DNA of 60,613 nucleotides from CAVSIS01 sp963814875. Its GTDB lineage: Bacteria; Acidobacteriota; Thermoanaerobaculia; Thermoanaerobaculales; Sulfomarinibacteraceae. The notes under the pieces were generated by a model. The model was not told the DNA's origin, did no database searches, and worked only from the letters and a program-made list of their open reading frames with translations. The position numbers were made by a program, and so were the translations under genes. The stretch's first letter is position 1. Each line of letters opens with the position of its first letter. Positions 28,271-37,500 of the stretch are shown one piece after another. The stretch spans positions 1-60,613 of the forward strand of contig CAWFFJ010000038.1 in assembly GCA_963814875.1 (NCBI GenBank), given 5' to 3'.

Positions 28271-28299
28271 TTGACCACGGTCACTGATCGTGCTAATGA
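28271..28299 (+). promoter_or_regulatory. Candidate promoter of the decarboxylase operon
   Basis: TTGACC (28271-28276) is a near-consensus -35; TAATGA (28294-28299), 17 bp downstream, is a weak -10. The ribosome site GGGAGGG at 28314-28320 precedes the ATG at 28324. The rest of 28069-28323 contains no gene. Confidence 0.4.
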
Positions 28300-28323
28300 A
28301 ATATTTCACAAGCGGGAGGGCTC

Positions 28324-29874
28324 ATGAGCATCGAACGCAAGCTGCTCGACCTCGCCAACCGCCGGGAGCAGGCCTACCGCGCCGGCGGCGAGAAGCGCAT
28401 CGCCAAGCAGCATGCCCAGGGCAAGCTCTCCGCCCGCGAGCGGCTGGAGAGGCTGCTCGACGAGGGGAGCTTCGAGGAGTTCGACCTGTTCGTCACGCAC
28501 CGCTGCACCGACTTCGGGATGGAGGCGGAGCAGCCCTTGACGGACGGTGTGATCACCGGCCACGGCACCATCGACGGCCGGCTGGTGTTCGTGTTCTCGC
28601 AGGACTTCACGATCTTCGGCGGCTCGCTGTCGAAGGCCTACGCCGAGAAGATCTGCAAGATCATGGACCTTGCCGCCAAGGTCGGCGCCCCGGTGATCGG
28701 GCTCAACGATTCCGGTGGTGCGCGCATCCAGGAGGGTGTCGATGCGCTCGCGGGCTACGCCGACATCTTCCTCAAGAACGTGCTCTACTCAGGGGTCGTC
28801 CCGCAGATCTCGATGGTGCTCGGGCCCTGTGCGGGCGGGGCGGTGTACTCGCCGGCGATCACCGACTTCGTGCTCATGACCAGGTCGAGCTCGTACATGT
28901 TTCTCACCGGACCCAAGGTGGTGAAGCAAGTCACGCGTGAGGAGGTGACCACCGAGCAGCTCGGCGGCGCCGACGTCCACGCCTCCAAGAGCGGCGTTGC
29001 CCACCTCGTCACCGACACCGAGGACGAGGGCTTCGAGACAGTGCGGCGCCTACTCGGCTTCCTGCCCCAAAGCGCCAACGAGCAGCCGCCGATTGTCGAC
29101 TGCGCCGACCCGGCCGACCGTGCCGACGCCTCCCTCAACTATGTGCTTCCCGAAAGCTCGAACAAGCCGTACGACATGAAGGTGCTGATCCGTACCGTCA
29201 TCGACCACGGCGACTTCCTCGAGATCCACGCGGACTGGGCGGCGAACCTGGTCGTCGGGTTCGCCCGTTTCAACGGCCGACCGGTGGGGATCGTCGCCAA
29301 CCAGCCCCAGGTCATGGCTGGGGTGCTCGACAACGCCGCCTCGATCAAGGGGGCGCGCTTCGTGCGCTTCTGCGACGCATTCAACATCCCGCTGGTCACC
29401 TTCGAGGACGTGCCAGGGTTCATGCCCGGCACCGCCCAGGAGTACGGCGGCATCATCCGTAACGGAGCCAAGCTGCTGTTCGCCTTCGCCGAGGCGACGG
29501 TGCCGAAGATCACGATCGTGGTCCGCAAGGCCTACGGCGGCGCCTATTGCGTGATGAGCTCCAAGCACATCCGTTCCGACGTCAACCTGGCGTGGCCGAC
29601 GGCCGAGATCGCGGTCATGGGTCCGGACGGGGCGATCGAGATCATCTACCGCAAGGAGCTCGACGCGGCGGCCGAGCCGGCGTTGCGCGCCGAGGAGCTC
29701 AAGCAGCAGTACCGCGACCTCTTCGCCAACCCGTACGCGGCGGCGCGCAAGGGCTACGTGGACGACGTCATCGAACCGGCGGCGACCCGCTTCCGGATCG
29801 TCAAAGCGCTGGAGATGCTGGCGGGCAAGCGGGAGACCAATCCGCGCTCGAAGCACTCCAACATCCCACTGTAG
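28324..29874 (+). CDS. mmdA: Acyl-CoA carboxyltransferase subunit (methylmalonyl-CoA decarboxylase alpha / PCC beta type)
   Basis: A 516-residue carboxyltransferase homologous to propionyl-CoA carboxylase beta and MmdA. It transfers the carboxyl group from an acyl-CoA to biotin. Family motifs: KGKLSARERLERLLDEGSF-like start, GLNDSGGARIQEGVDAL (first oxyanion loop), MFLTGPKVVKQVT, and in the C-terminal half FEDVPGFMPGTAQEYGGIIR and KAYGGAYCVMSS (second oxyanion loop). It heads a four-gene set with OadG-like, biotin carrier and membrane beta subunits, so the enzyme probably works as a Na+-pumping decarboxylase rather than an ATP-driven carboxylase (no biotin carboxylase gene nearby). Substrate is most likely methylmalonyl-CoA; glutaconyl-CoA cannot be excluded. 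Confidence 0.93.
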   Translation: MSIERKLLDLANRREQAYRAGGEKRIAKQHAQGKLSARERLERLLDEGSFEEFDLFVTHRCTDFGMEAEQPLTDGVITGHGTIDGRLVFVFSQDFTIFGGSLSKAYAEKICKIMDLAAKVGAPVIGLNDSGGARIQEGVDALAGYADIFLKNVLYSGVVPQISMVLGPCAGGAVYSPAITDFVLMTRSSSYMFLTGPKVVKQVTREEVTTEQLGGADVHASKSGVAHLVTDTEDEGFETVRRLLGFLPQSANEQPPIVDCADPADRADASLNYVLPESSNKPYDMKVLIRTVIDHGDFLEIHADWAANLVVGFARFNGRPVGIVANQPQVMAGVLDNAASIKGARFVRFCDAFNIPLVTFEDVPGFMPGTAQEYGGIIRNGAKLLFAFAEATVPKITIVVRKAYGGAYCVMSSKHIRSDVNLAWPTAEIAVMGPDGAIEIIYRKELDAAAEPALRAEELKQQYRDLFANPYAAARKGYVDDVIEPAATRFRIVKALEMLAGKRETNPRSKHSNIPL

Positions 29875-29886
29875 GCGGAGGAGGCC

Positions 29887-30183
29887 GTGGAGCTCACAGA
29901 AGCCCTCACCGTCACTCTGCTCGGCATGGGTGTCGTGTTCGTCGGGCTGATCCTGACCAGTCTGGTGATCGTCGCCTTCTCCGTGGTGCCGCGCCTGCTG
30001 ACGAGGCGTAACCCGAGTGCCGCGGTGCCAGGGCCGGTCGTCAAGGTCGTCGAGCAAGGTCAACCCGTGCCGCCCGAGGTGGTCACGGTCATCACCACCG
30101 TGCTCGAGGTCGAACGCCGTCTATCCCTTCTCAACCCGCGCGCACGACTGACCATCGCGCGTGGCGCCGATCGTCCGGCGTGA
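29887..30183 (+). CDS. OadG-like small subunit of the decarboxylase pump
   Basis: A 98-residue protein with one N-terminal transmembrane helix (LLGMGVVFVGLILTSLVIVA) and a hydrophilic tail, as in OadG/MmdD, which holds the complex together. The start is GTG at 29887, 12 bp after the carboxyltransferase stop and preceded by GGAGGAGG. The C-terminal ~60 residues are family-divergent. Confidence 0.82.
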   Translation: MELTEALTVTLLGMGVVFVGLILTSLVIVAFSVVPRLLTRRNPSAAVPGPVVKVVEQGQPVPPEVVTVITTVLEVERRLSLLNPRARLTIARGADRPA

Positions 30184-30196
30184 GGAGCGTCCGTTC

Positions 30197-30670
30197 ATGA
30201 GCGAGTACGTCCTGAACATCGCCGGCCGCGAGTACCGTGCCGAGGTCGCCGAGCTGACCGCCGAGCACGCGCGGATCCTCGTCAACGGAGAAGAGTACAG
30301 CGTGGACCTGGTCGAGATCGGCCGCTCCGGCAGTGCCGCTCCGAACGCGCCTCGCGCTCCCGCCGCGTCCCCCCCTCGCTCGACCACCCCCTCGTCTTCC
30401 GCGCCTGGACCGCGGCCCGCCGCGCCGCCGAGTGGCGTCGGCGGCGTTCCGGCGCCACTGCCCGGGCTGGTGCTCGAGGTCAAGGTCAAGGAGGGCGACG
30501 TCGTGTCGGCCGGCCAGCCGGTGGTCGTAATGGAGGCCATGAAGATGGAGAACGTCGTGCCGGCGCCGCACAACGGCACCGTGCGGAAGGTCTTTGTGGC
30601 CAACGGCGACTCGGTCGGCGAAGGCGACCTTCTGGTCGAGATCACTCGCCCCGAGATGACGACGCTGTAG
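30197..30670 (+). CDS. Biotin carrier subunit (biotin/lipoyl attachment protein)
   Basis: A 157-residue biotinyl protein. An N-terminal strand-rich segment (residues 1-45) is followed by an Ala/Pro/Ser linker (about 46-85) and a biotinyl domain with EAMKM, whose Lys carries biotin, and flanking PLPGLVLEVKVKEGD and GDLLVEI. It shuttles CO2 from the carboxyltransferase to the membrane subunit. The ATG at 30197 follows TGAGGAG, 13 bp after the previous stop. Confidence 0.93.
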   Translation: MSEYVLNIAGREYRAEVAELTAEHARILVNGEEYSVDLVEIGRSGSAAPNAPRAPAASPPRSTTPSSSAPGPRPAAPPSGVGGVPAPLPGLVLEVKVKEGDVVSAGQPVVVMEAMKMENVVPAPHNGTVRKVFVANGDSVGEGDLLVEITRPEMTTL

Positions 30671-30680
30671 GGGAGGCGCC

Positions 30681-32411
30681 ATGCGACAGCCCCGCCTCGC
30701 AGTCACCCTGATCGTCATCGGTTTCGTCGCCGGCGTCGCTAGCGCGGCCGGCCTCGACTTCAACGTGCGCTTCGACGACACCCGGTACATCACCCTGTAC
30801 CGGGGCACGGCGGACGGCCTGCACCACGCAACCCGGGACGCGCCTGACGCGGCCACCGCGGGAGAGCTCGTGGACCGCCACGGTGAGGTCATCGGCACGT
30901 TCACCGTGGTCTACGCCGACGAGTACGATGCCACGGCGCGGGTCGACCGGCTCGATCCGAGGGTGACCCTCGACTTCGTTGACTCGGTGGTCATTCCCGG
31001 CCTCGGCCTCGAGTACCTGAAGTTCCGACCCGCCGACTCGAGCCGCTTCTTCCGCCTTGACGCCGGCTGGGAGACGGCCTCCGCCGGCGGCCTCAAACAC
31101 GGTTCCAAAGGTCGGCTGTACGCGGCCGACGGGCGGGCCGCCGGCCTGTTCAGCGTGCTCGCCGTCGGACCGCGGGAGAGCGTCGGGACGGTCACCGAGT
31201 TCAGCCACGGGGAGTTCGCCCGCGACATCGTGCGCGGTGAGGTCGAAGGCTATCTGGCCCAGGTCGTGTCCTCGACCGGCTTCGCGAACCTGTCCTGGCT
31301 CAACGTGGTGATGCTCATTGTCGGCGGCTTTTTCATCTATCTTGGGGTCGCAAAGGACTACGAGCCGTTGCTGCTGGTGCCGATCGGCTTCGGCATTCTG
31401 GTCGGCAACATCCCGCTGCCGCTGCAGATCTTCAACGCCGTCTCGGTGTACATGATCGACCCGGTCACCCACGAGTACGTCTTCAACACCACCACCAACT
31501 CGGTCATGGGGATGATCTACTTCGGGGTCCGAAGCGGCCTGTTCCCGCCCTTGATCTTCCTCGGGATTGGTGCCCTCACCGACTTCTCGGCGCTGCTGTC
31601 CAACCCGAAGAGCGTGCTGCTCGGTGCGGCGGCGCAGGTCGGCATCTTCGCCACTTTCCTCGGTGCGCTCAAGCTCGGATTCTCACCCGCCAACGCTGCA
31701 GCGATCGGGATCATCGGCGGTGCGGACGGACCGACCGCGATCTTCCTGTCCTCGCGCCTGGCGCCTTCCCTGATCGGGCCGATCGCGATCGCGGCCTACT
31801 CGTACATGGCGATGGTGCCGATCATCCAGCCGCCCATCATGAAGCTGCTCACTACCAAGGCCGAGCGCAAGATCCGAATGAAGCCGGGCCGCAAGGTGGG
31901 CAAGGTCGAGAAGGTGCTGTTTCCGATCGTGGGCATGGTCGTCACGACCCTGGTCGCGCCCGGCGGCCTTCCCCTGCTCGGAATGCTCTTCTTCGGCAAC
32001 CTGCTCAAGGAGTCGGGCGTCACGAGCCGGCTCGCCAAGACCGCCTCGTCGGCGGTGCTCGACACTGCGACCATCCTGCTCGGGCTCGCGGTCGGCGCCT
32101 CCACATCGGCGCAGGTCTTCCTCACCCGGCAGTCGATCCTGATCTTCGTCCTCGGCTGCCTCGCATTCGCGACCGCCACCGCGGGCGGCGTCCTGTTCGC
32201 GAAGGCGATGAACCTGTTCGGCCACGACAAGGTCAATCCGTTGATTGGCGCCGCGGGGGTGTCCGCCGTGCCCGACTCGGCCAGGGTCGTTCACATGGTC
32301 GGCCAGGAGGCGGACCCGACGAACTACCTCCTCCAGCACGCCATGGGCCCGAACGTCGCAGGCGTGATCGGCTCGGCGATAGCAGCCGGCGTGTTCCTGG
32401 GCATCTTTTAG
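30681..32411 (+). CDS. Na+-translocating decarboxylase beta subunit with N-terminal extension
   Basis: A 576-residue integral membrane protein. The C-terminal ~370 residues are an OadB/MmdB/GcdB beta subunit: NSVMGMIYFGV, GIIGGADGPTAIFLSS (the Na+-site Asp region), NLLKESGVTSRLAKTA and VVHMVGQEADPTNYLLQHAMGPN. Decarboxylation of carboxybiotin here drives Na+ export. The first ~205 residues are unusual: a signal-like helix (residues 5-23) and a soluble, strand-rich domain before the first membrane segment (NVVMLIVGGFFIYLG). Typical beta subunits have only about 370-430 residues. The ATG follows GGGAGG, 10 bp after the biotin carrier stop. Confidence 0.92.
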   Translation: MRQPRLAVTLIVIGFVAGVASAAGLDFNVRFDDTRYITLYRGTADGLHHATRDAPDAATAGELVDRHGEVIGTFTVVYADEYDATARVDRLDPRVTLDFVDSVVIPGLGLEYLKFRPADSSRFFRLDAGWETASAGGLKHGSKGRLYAADGRAAGLFSVLAVGPRESVGTVTEFSHGEFARDIVRGEVEGYLAQVVSSTGFANLSWLNVVMLIVGGFFIYLGVAKDYEPLLLVPIGFGILVGNIPLPLQIFNAVSVYMIDPVTHEYVFNTTTNSVMGMIYFGVRSGLFPPLIFLGIGALTDFSALLSNPKSVLLGAAAQVGIFATFLGALKLGFSPANAAAIGIIGGADGPTAIFLSSRLAPSLIGPIAIAAYSYMAMVPIIQPPIMKLLTTKAERKIRMKPGRKVGKVEKVLFPIVGMVVTTLVAPGGLPLLGMLFFGNLLKESGVTSRLAKTASSAVLDTATILLGLAVGASTSAQVFLTRQSILIFVLGCLAFATATAGGVLFAKAMNLFGHDKVNPLIGAAGVSAVPDSARVVHMVGQEADPTNYLLQHAMGPNVAGVIGSAIAAGVFLGIF

Positions 32412-32427
32412 AGAGGGTCAGAGCACC

Positions 32428-33348
32428 ATGAGCAAGATCATCGCCGTCGTTCCCAACATCTGCGAGGGCCGCGACCAACGCTTCGTCGACGACCTGACCG
32501 TCCGCCTCGGCGGCGTGCCTGACCTGATGATGCTCGACGTCTCGGTCGACCAGGCTCGCAACCGCACCGTGCTCTCCTTCACCGGCAGCAAGGAGGCGAT
32601 CTTCGACGGAGGTCTCCTGCTCTACGAGGCGGCGCTCAAGCACATCGACATGCGCACCCACCACGGCGACTACCCCCGAGTCGGCGCGGTTGACGTCTTT
32701 CCCTTCGTGCCGCTCAGGGACGCCACCCTCCAGGAGGCCAAGGCGTGGTCGGTGGAGTTCGCCGAGAAGGTTGTCGAGCGCTTCGGCCTGCCGGTCTACC
32801 TGTTCGCCGAGACGGCGCGCTACCGCTACCGGCGCGACATCGACAACATCCGCGCCGGTGAGTACGAGGGCTTCGCCGAGAAGATGAAGGACCTGCGCTG
32901 GAAGCCCGACCTGGGTCCCGACCAGTTCCCGCCCGACTCGGGAGTCACGATCATCGGAGCCCGCCATCCCATTATCACGTTCAAGGTCCTCCTGGGTTGC
33001 GACGACGAGGGCGTCGCACGGGCGGTCGGCCGGGCGGTCGCGGACACCTCGGGAGGCATCATTCGCGCCCACGGAGGTCTCGACCACGAGAGCGGGCTCG
33101 CGCTGCTCTCGGTAGCGGTGACCAACTTCGAGGCGGTGCCGATGTACCGGGTGATCGAGAACATCCGAATCGAGTCCGCGCGCTTCGGCGTCGACATCCG
33201 CAGGGTCGAGATGATCGGCCTGATCCCGGAGAGCGTGCTCATCACGGCGGCCGAGTACTATATGCGTATTCACGGCTTCGACCATCAGAATCTGCTCGAG
33301 CGCAATATCATGGCGCACCTCCACGAACGCTTCCTGTTCGGCGAGTAG
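32428..33348 (+). CDS. ftcD: Glutamate formiminotransferase
   Basis: A 306-residue enzyme with the formiminotransferase N- and C-subdomains only (no cyclodeaminase). It transfers the formimino group between formiminoglutamate and tetrahydrofolate in histidine breakdown. Motifs: VVPNICEGRD start, HHGDYPRVGAVDVFPFVPL and ETARYRYRRDIDNIR. It is 16 bp downstream of the decarboxylase beta subunit and probably co-transcribed. Other hut genes are not in the window. The link with a decarboxylase could reflect amino-acid catabolism feeding the same pathway. Confidence 0.94.
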   Translation: MSKIIAVVPNICEGRDQRFVDDLTVRLGGVPDLMMLDVSVDQARNRTVLSFTGSKEAIFDGGLLLYEAALKHIDMRTHHGDYPRVGAVDVFPFVPLRDATLQEAKAWSVEFAEKVVERFGLPVYLFAETARYRYRRDIDNIRAGEYEGFAEKMKDLRWKPDLGPDQFPPDSGVTIIGARHPIITFKVLLGCDDEGVARAVGRAVADTSGGIIRAHGGLDHESGLALLSVAVTNFEAVPMYRVIENIRIESARFGVDIRRVEMIGLIPESVLITAAEYYMRIHGFDHQNLLERNIMAHLHERFLFGE

Positions 33349-33350
33349 CC

Positions 33351-33449
33351 ACGAATCTGTCGGGCGCAGGCCCGGGGAGGAGGACCGTCGCTTGGGCCTT
33401 GTACAGGGCGCCTGCGCCCGACAGATTCGTATGATGCGCTGCGCGCATC
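33351..33449. repeat. Hairpin repeat, copy 2, with trailing palindrome
   Basis: Arms 33351-33371 and 33410-33430 are 21-bp perfect inverted repeats starting just after the ftcD stop, with a ~38-base loop containing GGCCCGGGGAGG. GATGCGCTGCGCGCATC follows at 33433-33449, identical to copy 1. It may also end transcription of the decarboxylase operon. Confidence 0.85.
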
Positions 33450-33556
33450 CAGGGACGATGCCGAGGAGCCGAATGCCAACATCAGAGCACGGCCGACCCA
33501 GTGGGGCACGCGCGACGTGCCCCGAGCCGGAAGAGTGTCGGTGGAGAGGCGAGCGG

Positions 33557-33859
33557 TCAGCTCAGCTCGAGCTCGATCCCGCCGACCAGGCGTGCGACGA
33601 AGTTGTAGAGCCACGCCATCAGCAACCCGCCGATGAAGCCGATGAAGCCGTAGACGATCGGCATGAAGACGATCGCGCCGATGCCGAAGATCGCGCCGAT
33701 CGCGGCTCCGGGTGCTCCCTCCCGGCCGCCCGCCAGACCTGCGGCCATGCCGAGCAGGCCGAAGAGCGAGAAGAAGACGCCCACGATGAGGCCGAACAGG
33801 GCGTAAAGAATGGTCATCATCTTGGCACAGGACAACACACCGATCCGACGCAACACCAT
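33557..33859 (-). CDS. Small glycine-rich membrane protein
   Basis: A 100-residue protein, MVLRRIGVLSCAKMMTILYA start, with two to three hydrophobic helices (about residues 15-40, 54-72 and 74-92) and many glycines. Proteins with an RRIGVLS(x)AK N-terminus are widespread hypothetical membrane proteins. The ATG at 33859 is chosen because GGAGG lies 5 bases upstream; an in-frame TTG at 33871 would give 4 more residues. Function unknown. Confidence 0.7.
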   Translation of the reverse strand: MVLRRIGVLSCAKMMTILYALFGLIVGVFFSLFGLLGMAAGLAGGREGAPGAAIGAIFGIGAIVFMPIVYGFIGFIGGLLMAWLYNFVARLVGGIELELS

Positions 33860-33871
33860 GGCATCCTCCAA

Positions 33872-34293
33872 AGCACCGAGAACGCCGTGAGGCGGGGCGC
33901 ACCAAGCGCACCGCCCGCGGCCGCTTCCGAGTCGAAATGAGACGTAGTCCCAGTGTAGCGCACGCCGGAAGGAGGAGATCAGAAGGTAAGAAGGTGAGCA
34001 GGTGAGGACGTCAGGGGCTCAGCATGTGAGAGGCGGAGCCGGGAGCCCCGGTCGAAGCGAAGACCGCCGGAACTGTGAGATGCGGCCGCCGGAAGCCGCC
34101 GGTCTCACTGTCCGAGATGGTGGTGGCCCGGTCGGGTGCCCCGGTGTGCGCCTCGCGAAACCAACGTCAGCTTGCCCGGCTGGACTCTCTGCGAGGATTC
34201 GCTGTGCGAATCCTCATAGGCGCGGACTGCAGAGCCCCAGGGACACTCCCGCCCTGGGGCGTGCCGTCACCCGGGGCTCTGCGGGACGCGCCC
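33872..34293. other. Intergenic region with polypurine tract and hairpin repeat copy 3
   Basis: A polypurine repeat (AGAAGGTAAGAAGGTGAGCA and onward, 33981-34008) is followed by inverted CCGCCGG-type blocks (34050-34110). The palindrome GAGGATTCGC-TG-TGCGAATCCTC follows at 34193-34215, and then hairpin arms 34217-34238 and 34273-34297. No coding potential supported. Confidence 0.6.
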
Positions 34294-34297
34294 CTAG
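34193..34297. repeat. Hairpin repeat, copy 3, with leading palindrome
   Basis: Left arm 34217-34238 and right arm 34273-34297 form an imperfect stem. The right arm (GGGGCTCTGCGG, then CCCCTAG) matches copy 1 at 22 of 24 positions. A perfect palindrome (34193-34215) sits on the left instead of the right. The right arm supplies the TAG stop codon of the SEC-C gene. Confidence 0.75.
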
Positions 34298-34491
34298 AAC
34301 ATCGTGTTGGCGGAGCTTCCGTTGAGGGTGGCGGCGCGCTGGGCGGAGCGCTTGCGGTTGTCGTCGGCAAGGTGGCAGTTCTTGTACTTCTTGCCGCTCG
34401 AGCACCAACAGAGGTCGTTGCGGCCAAGCTCGGGCAGCGGGCGCTCCGGCGCTCCGATGAGGACGTTCTTGATCGTGTGCAGCAGGCTCAT
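34294..34491 (-). CDS. Small SEC-C zinc-motif protein
   Basis: A 65-residue protein whose core is the SEC-C motif GRNDLCWCSSGKKYKNCH (CxCx8CH-type zinc ligand set), as found at the SecA C-terminus and in many small proteins. The N-terminus (LLHTIKNVLIG) is amphipathic. The ATG at 34491 lies 8 bases after GGAGGG; a GTG at 34500 is an alternative but too close to the ribosome site. The TAG stop lies within a hairpin repeat, so the C-terminal residues may be recent. Likely binds zinc and possibly SecB or ribosomal components. Confidence 0.75.
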   Translation of the reverse strand: MSLLHTIKNVLIGAPERPLPELGRNDLCWCSSGKKYKNCHLADDNRKRSAQRAATLNGSSANTMF

Positions 34492-34589
34492 GGGGCTCAC
34501 CCTCCGTTCGCGCGCCTCGTTGGGCGCGCACGAACGGACGGAAGACTACCATTGCCGGCCGGACTCCGTCAAACGATGCCGCTATCCGT

Positions 34590-37500
34590 TCAGGGTATCG
34601 TGCTGTCGCCCGCTTCGACCAGCGGCCGCACCAGGCCGGCGTAGCGACGCTCGATCGTGAATCCCAGACGGTAGAAGAACTCGGGTCGGAAGAACCCGGT
34701 GGTCAGCGAGCGGCAGCCGGCGGCTCGGAGCCGGTTGCACAGCTCCTCGATGAGAGCTCCGCCGATTCCCCTCCGGGCGTGGTGCTCGGCCACCACCACC
34801 TTGTCCATGTGGGCGGCGCGGCTGTCCGGCTGGAGCTCGTAGAACAGCCCCCCGACGAGGTGTCCCCGGTCCGAGACCGCGACCAGGAAGCGGTGCTCGG
34901 GCCTGAACCGGACGTCCAGGTTGGCTGCGACGAACAGCCGGTGCAGGCGTCCGATCTCCTTGGGGCTGAGCGCGTGGCGGATGTGGTAGGACTCGCCGTC
35001 GGCGTCCTCGCACGTGACCACGAGGTCGCTGGTGGCGCCGCCGCCCACGCGTGCGGCGACCCACGTCGCTTCGTCTCCCGGTCGCAGGTAGGGAAACGAG
35101 AGGCGGGCGAGGGCGGCGTCCTCGGCGGGTCCGAGGTCGAGCCGGGCGCGCAGGTCGGCAACCGCCGCCGAGAGCCCATCGAGCACAAGCTCGCGGCTTC
35201 GCAGCCGGGCGATGATCGTCTCGAGGCCCTCGGTCAAGGGCGCGGGCGCGTCCCTCAGCGCGGTGGCGAGGAAGAGCTGCACCCTGACCTCGGGATGGTT
35301 GGCGGTGAGCCGTGCGAGACCGTAGGTCGCCTCGAGCTCGGCCAGGGTCGAGGCCCTGGCCTCGGAGGTGGCGTGGGGGTTGAGTTGTAGCCACCGCAGG
35401 TAGCGCTGGACAGCGAAGTACAGCCGACTGGGCATGAAGCCGCGCCGGCGCACCGCCGCGAGGTAGTCGTCGAGCCGTTTCGTCGCCTCGCCGGGCAGGA
35501 GCGGATCGTTGGCCGCCGCGGACAGCAGCCGGACGCTCTCTGTCTCGCCGAGGACCTCGAAGACCGCAGAGAAGAGTGTGTCCCAGCCGACCGTACCGGC
35601 CAGCCCCGGGTGCTCGGTCTCGATCCGCTCGACCAGCCCCTCCTTGAGGCGTGCCAGCAACGAGGCCATGCCGCCGTGCGGACGACGGGCGGTGATCGAG
35701 ACCAGCCGGGCTCCGGCATGGTAGTCGTGCATCGGGACAATGACGTTCGTAGCTCCTGGGTCGGCGACCTCGGTCCCGCGCGCGGTGCGGTCCCAGAAGT
35801 CGACGTAGGCGGCGAGCGCGGCCCATGCCGCCCAGGCCCACAGGCCGCGGAAACGCTCGCTATCGCCCCGGCGCTCCTCCCGCCGCAGGGCTCGGTCGAG
35901 GGTCTCTCCAGAGATGAACTCCTCGGTCCACAGGTCCAGCTCGGGCCAGTGTCCGCCGAAGGTCTCGACCAGCGGGCCGGAGCCCAGGTCCTCGCTGCAC
36001 ACGACCAGCCAGTCGACCTCTTCTTGAGCTGATGCCTGGGTGAGGCCCAGGTTGAGGTTGACGGCGACGTCGTACTGCTCGCGGCCCCGGGTTCGGACAG
36101 CCGCCCGGTAGACGGCCTTCCCGTGGCTCTCGCCGAGCAGGCGGATCCACACTCCGCCGGGAAGGATGTCAGACAGGCGGACGCTGGCCCCGCCGGCGAA
36201 AAGGAAGATCGCCTCGCGGAGTACCGGGCAGCTCGAGAGGGCGTCCAGCAGGCGCTTGCGAGCCTCGGGCGGGACCTCGTCGGAGAAGGCGACGACGTCC
36301 CGCCACCGGTACTCGAGCCCGGTCTCCGGGTCGACTGCAATCCGGGAGACTGGACCCAGCCACGAGCGGAAGCCCGCCTCCAGCCGGCGCCGCGCCGCGG
36401 CCGCCTGCTGCCGGACATCGTGGCCCTTGGCTTCCATGGCAAGCCGGGTGAGGACAGCCCGCAGCCGAGCATACTGACTCGGATGTGCGACGCCGTAGGC
36501 GGAGAGGAGGTCGATCAAAGCTCCGGTGTGGGTGCACTGCCGCGCACCGGCGGGCGCATCGCCGCTGCGGCGAACGGCCTCGGCAATCAGGATTTCGAGC
36601 CGACCGGGCTCGAGCTGGCGTTCGGCGAGAGCGGCTGCGGTCGCCGGGTCGAGCACGCCGGCCGGGTGATCGAGGAAGCGCGAAAGTGTGGCTGCGGCGC
36701 GGGTGTCCTGCTCGTCGCCGACCAGTGCCTCGAAGGCGCGCCGGACAGCCGCTGGATGGCTCACGTCGACAGCGCGCCGCAACACCGTGCGGGCCGCCTC
36801 GGCCACCGTTGGATCGTCGACCTGTACAGTCTGGTGCAAGGCCTCGACCGCGAGCAGCGCGTCGTCAGCCTCCTCGCCGTTGAGCAGGAGGGCGGCACGG
36901 TGGAGGTCGAGCAGGTCCGCATCACTGCGTGCCATCGTCTTGGCCAGCGCGCGGCGGTCGGCCTCGCCGGTGGCAAACGGTGCGGTTCGGCCGAGCCACT
37001 CGAGGTCCGTCGTGTTGCGCCGGCCGCGCCGACGGCGCTCCGCGTCGAGGGGTGCGAAGGTGACCAGTTCCTCGTTGCCGATCCACAGCGAGGGAGTCGA
37101 CAACAGGGCGCCGAGGTCGAGGGTGCGGCGTACCGAGCGGTAGCGAACCGCCCCGACGCGGATGGATGTATCGGCTTCGCGGCTGACCTCCAGACGGCCG
37201 CCGTCCACGACGAGGCAGCCGTTGCTGACGCGCAGGTCCTGCGCGGTCAACCCGAGAGCCTGGAACAGCCAGTTCGGCACCACGACCTCGACTCCGCCCA
37301 CCGACACGGTCGAGCCCCGGTAGAGCTGCCGGATCGCCTCCGCGAAGTTGCGCTCGACGGCCTTGCGCCGGTAGGTGCCCTTCGGTGTCAGCTCGCCGTG
37401 GTCGGCGGAGAGGTCGCGGGGCAGGATCGCGAAGTCGACGATTCGCTCGAAGGGAGCGAGAAACGAGTTGGCTGACACGACCAACGACCGGAAGTGCGCG

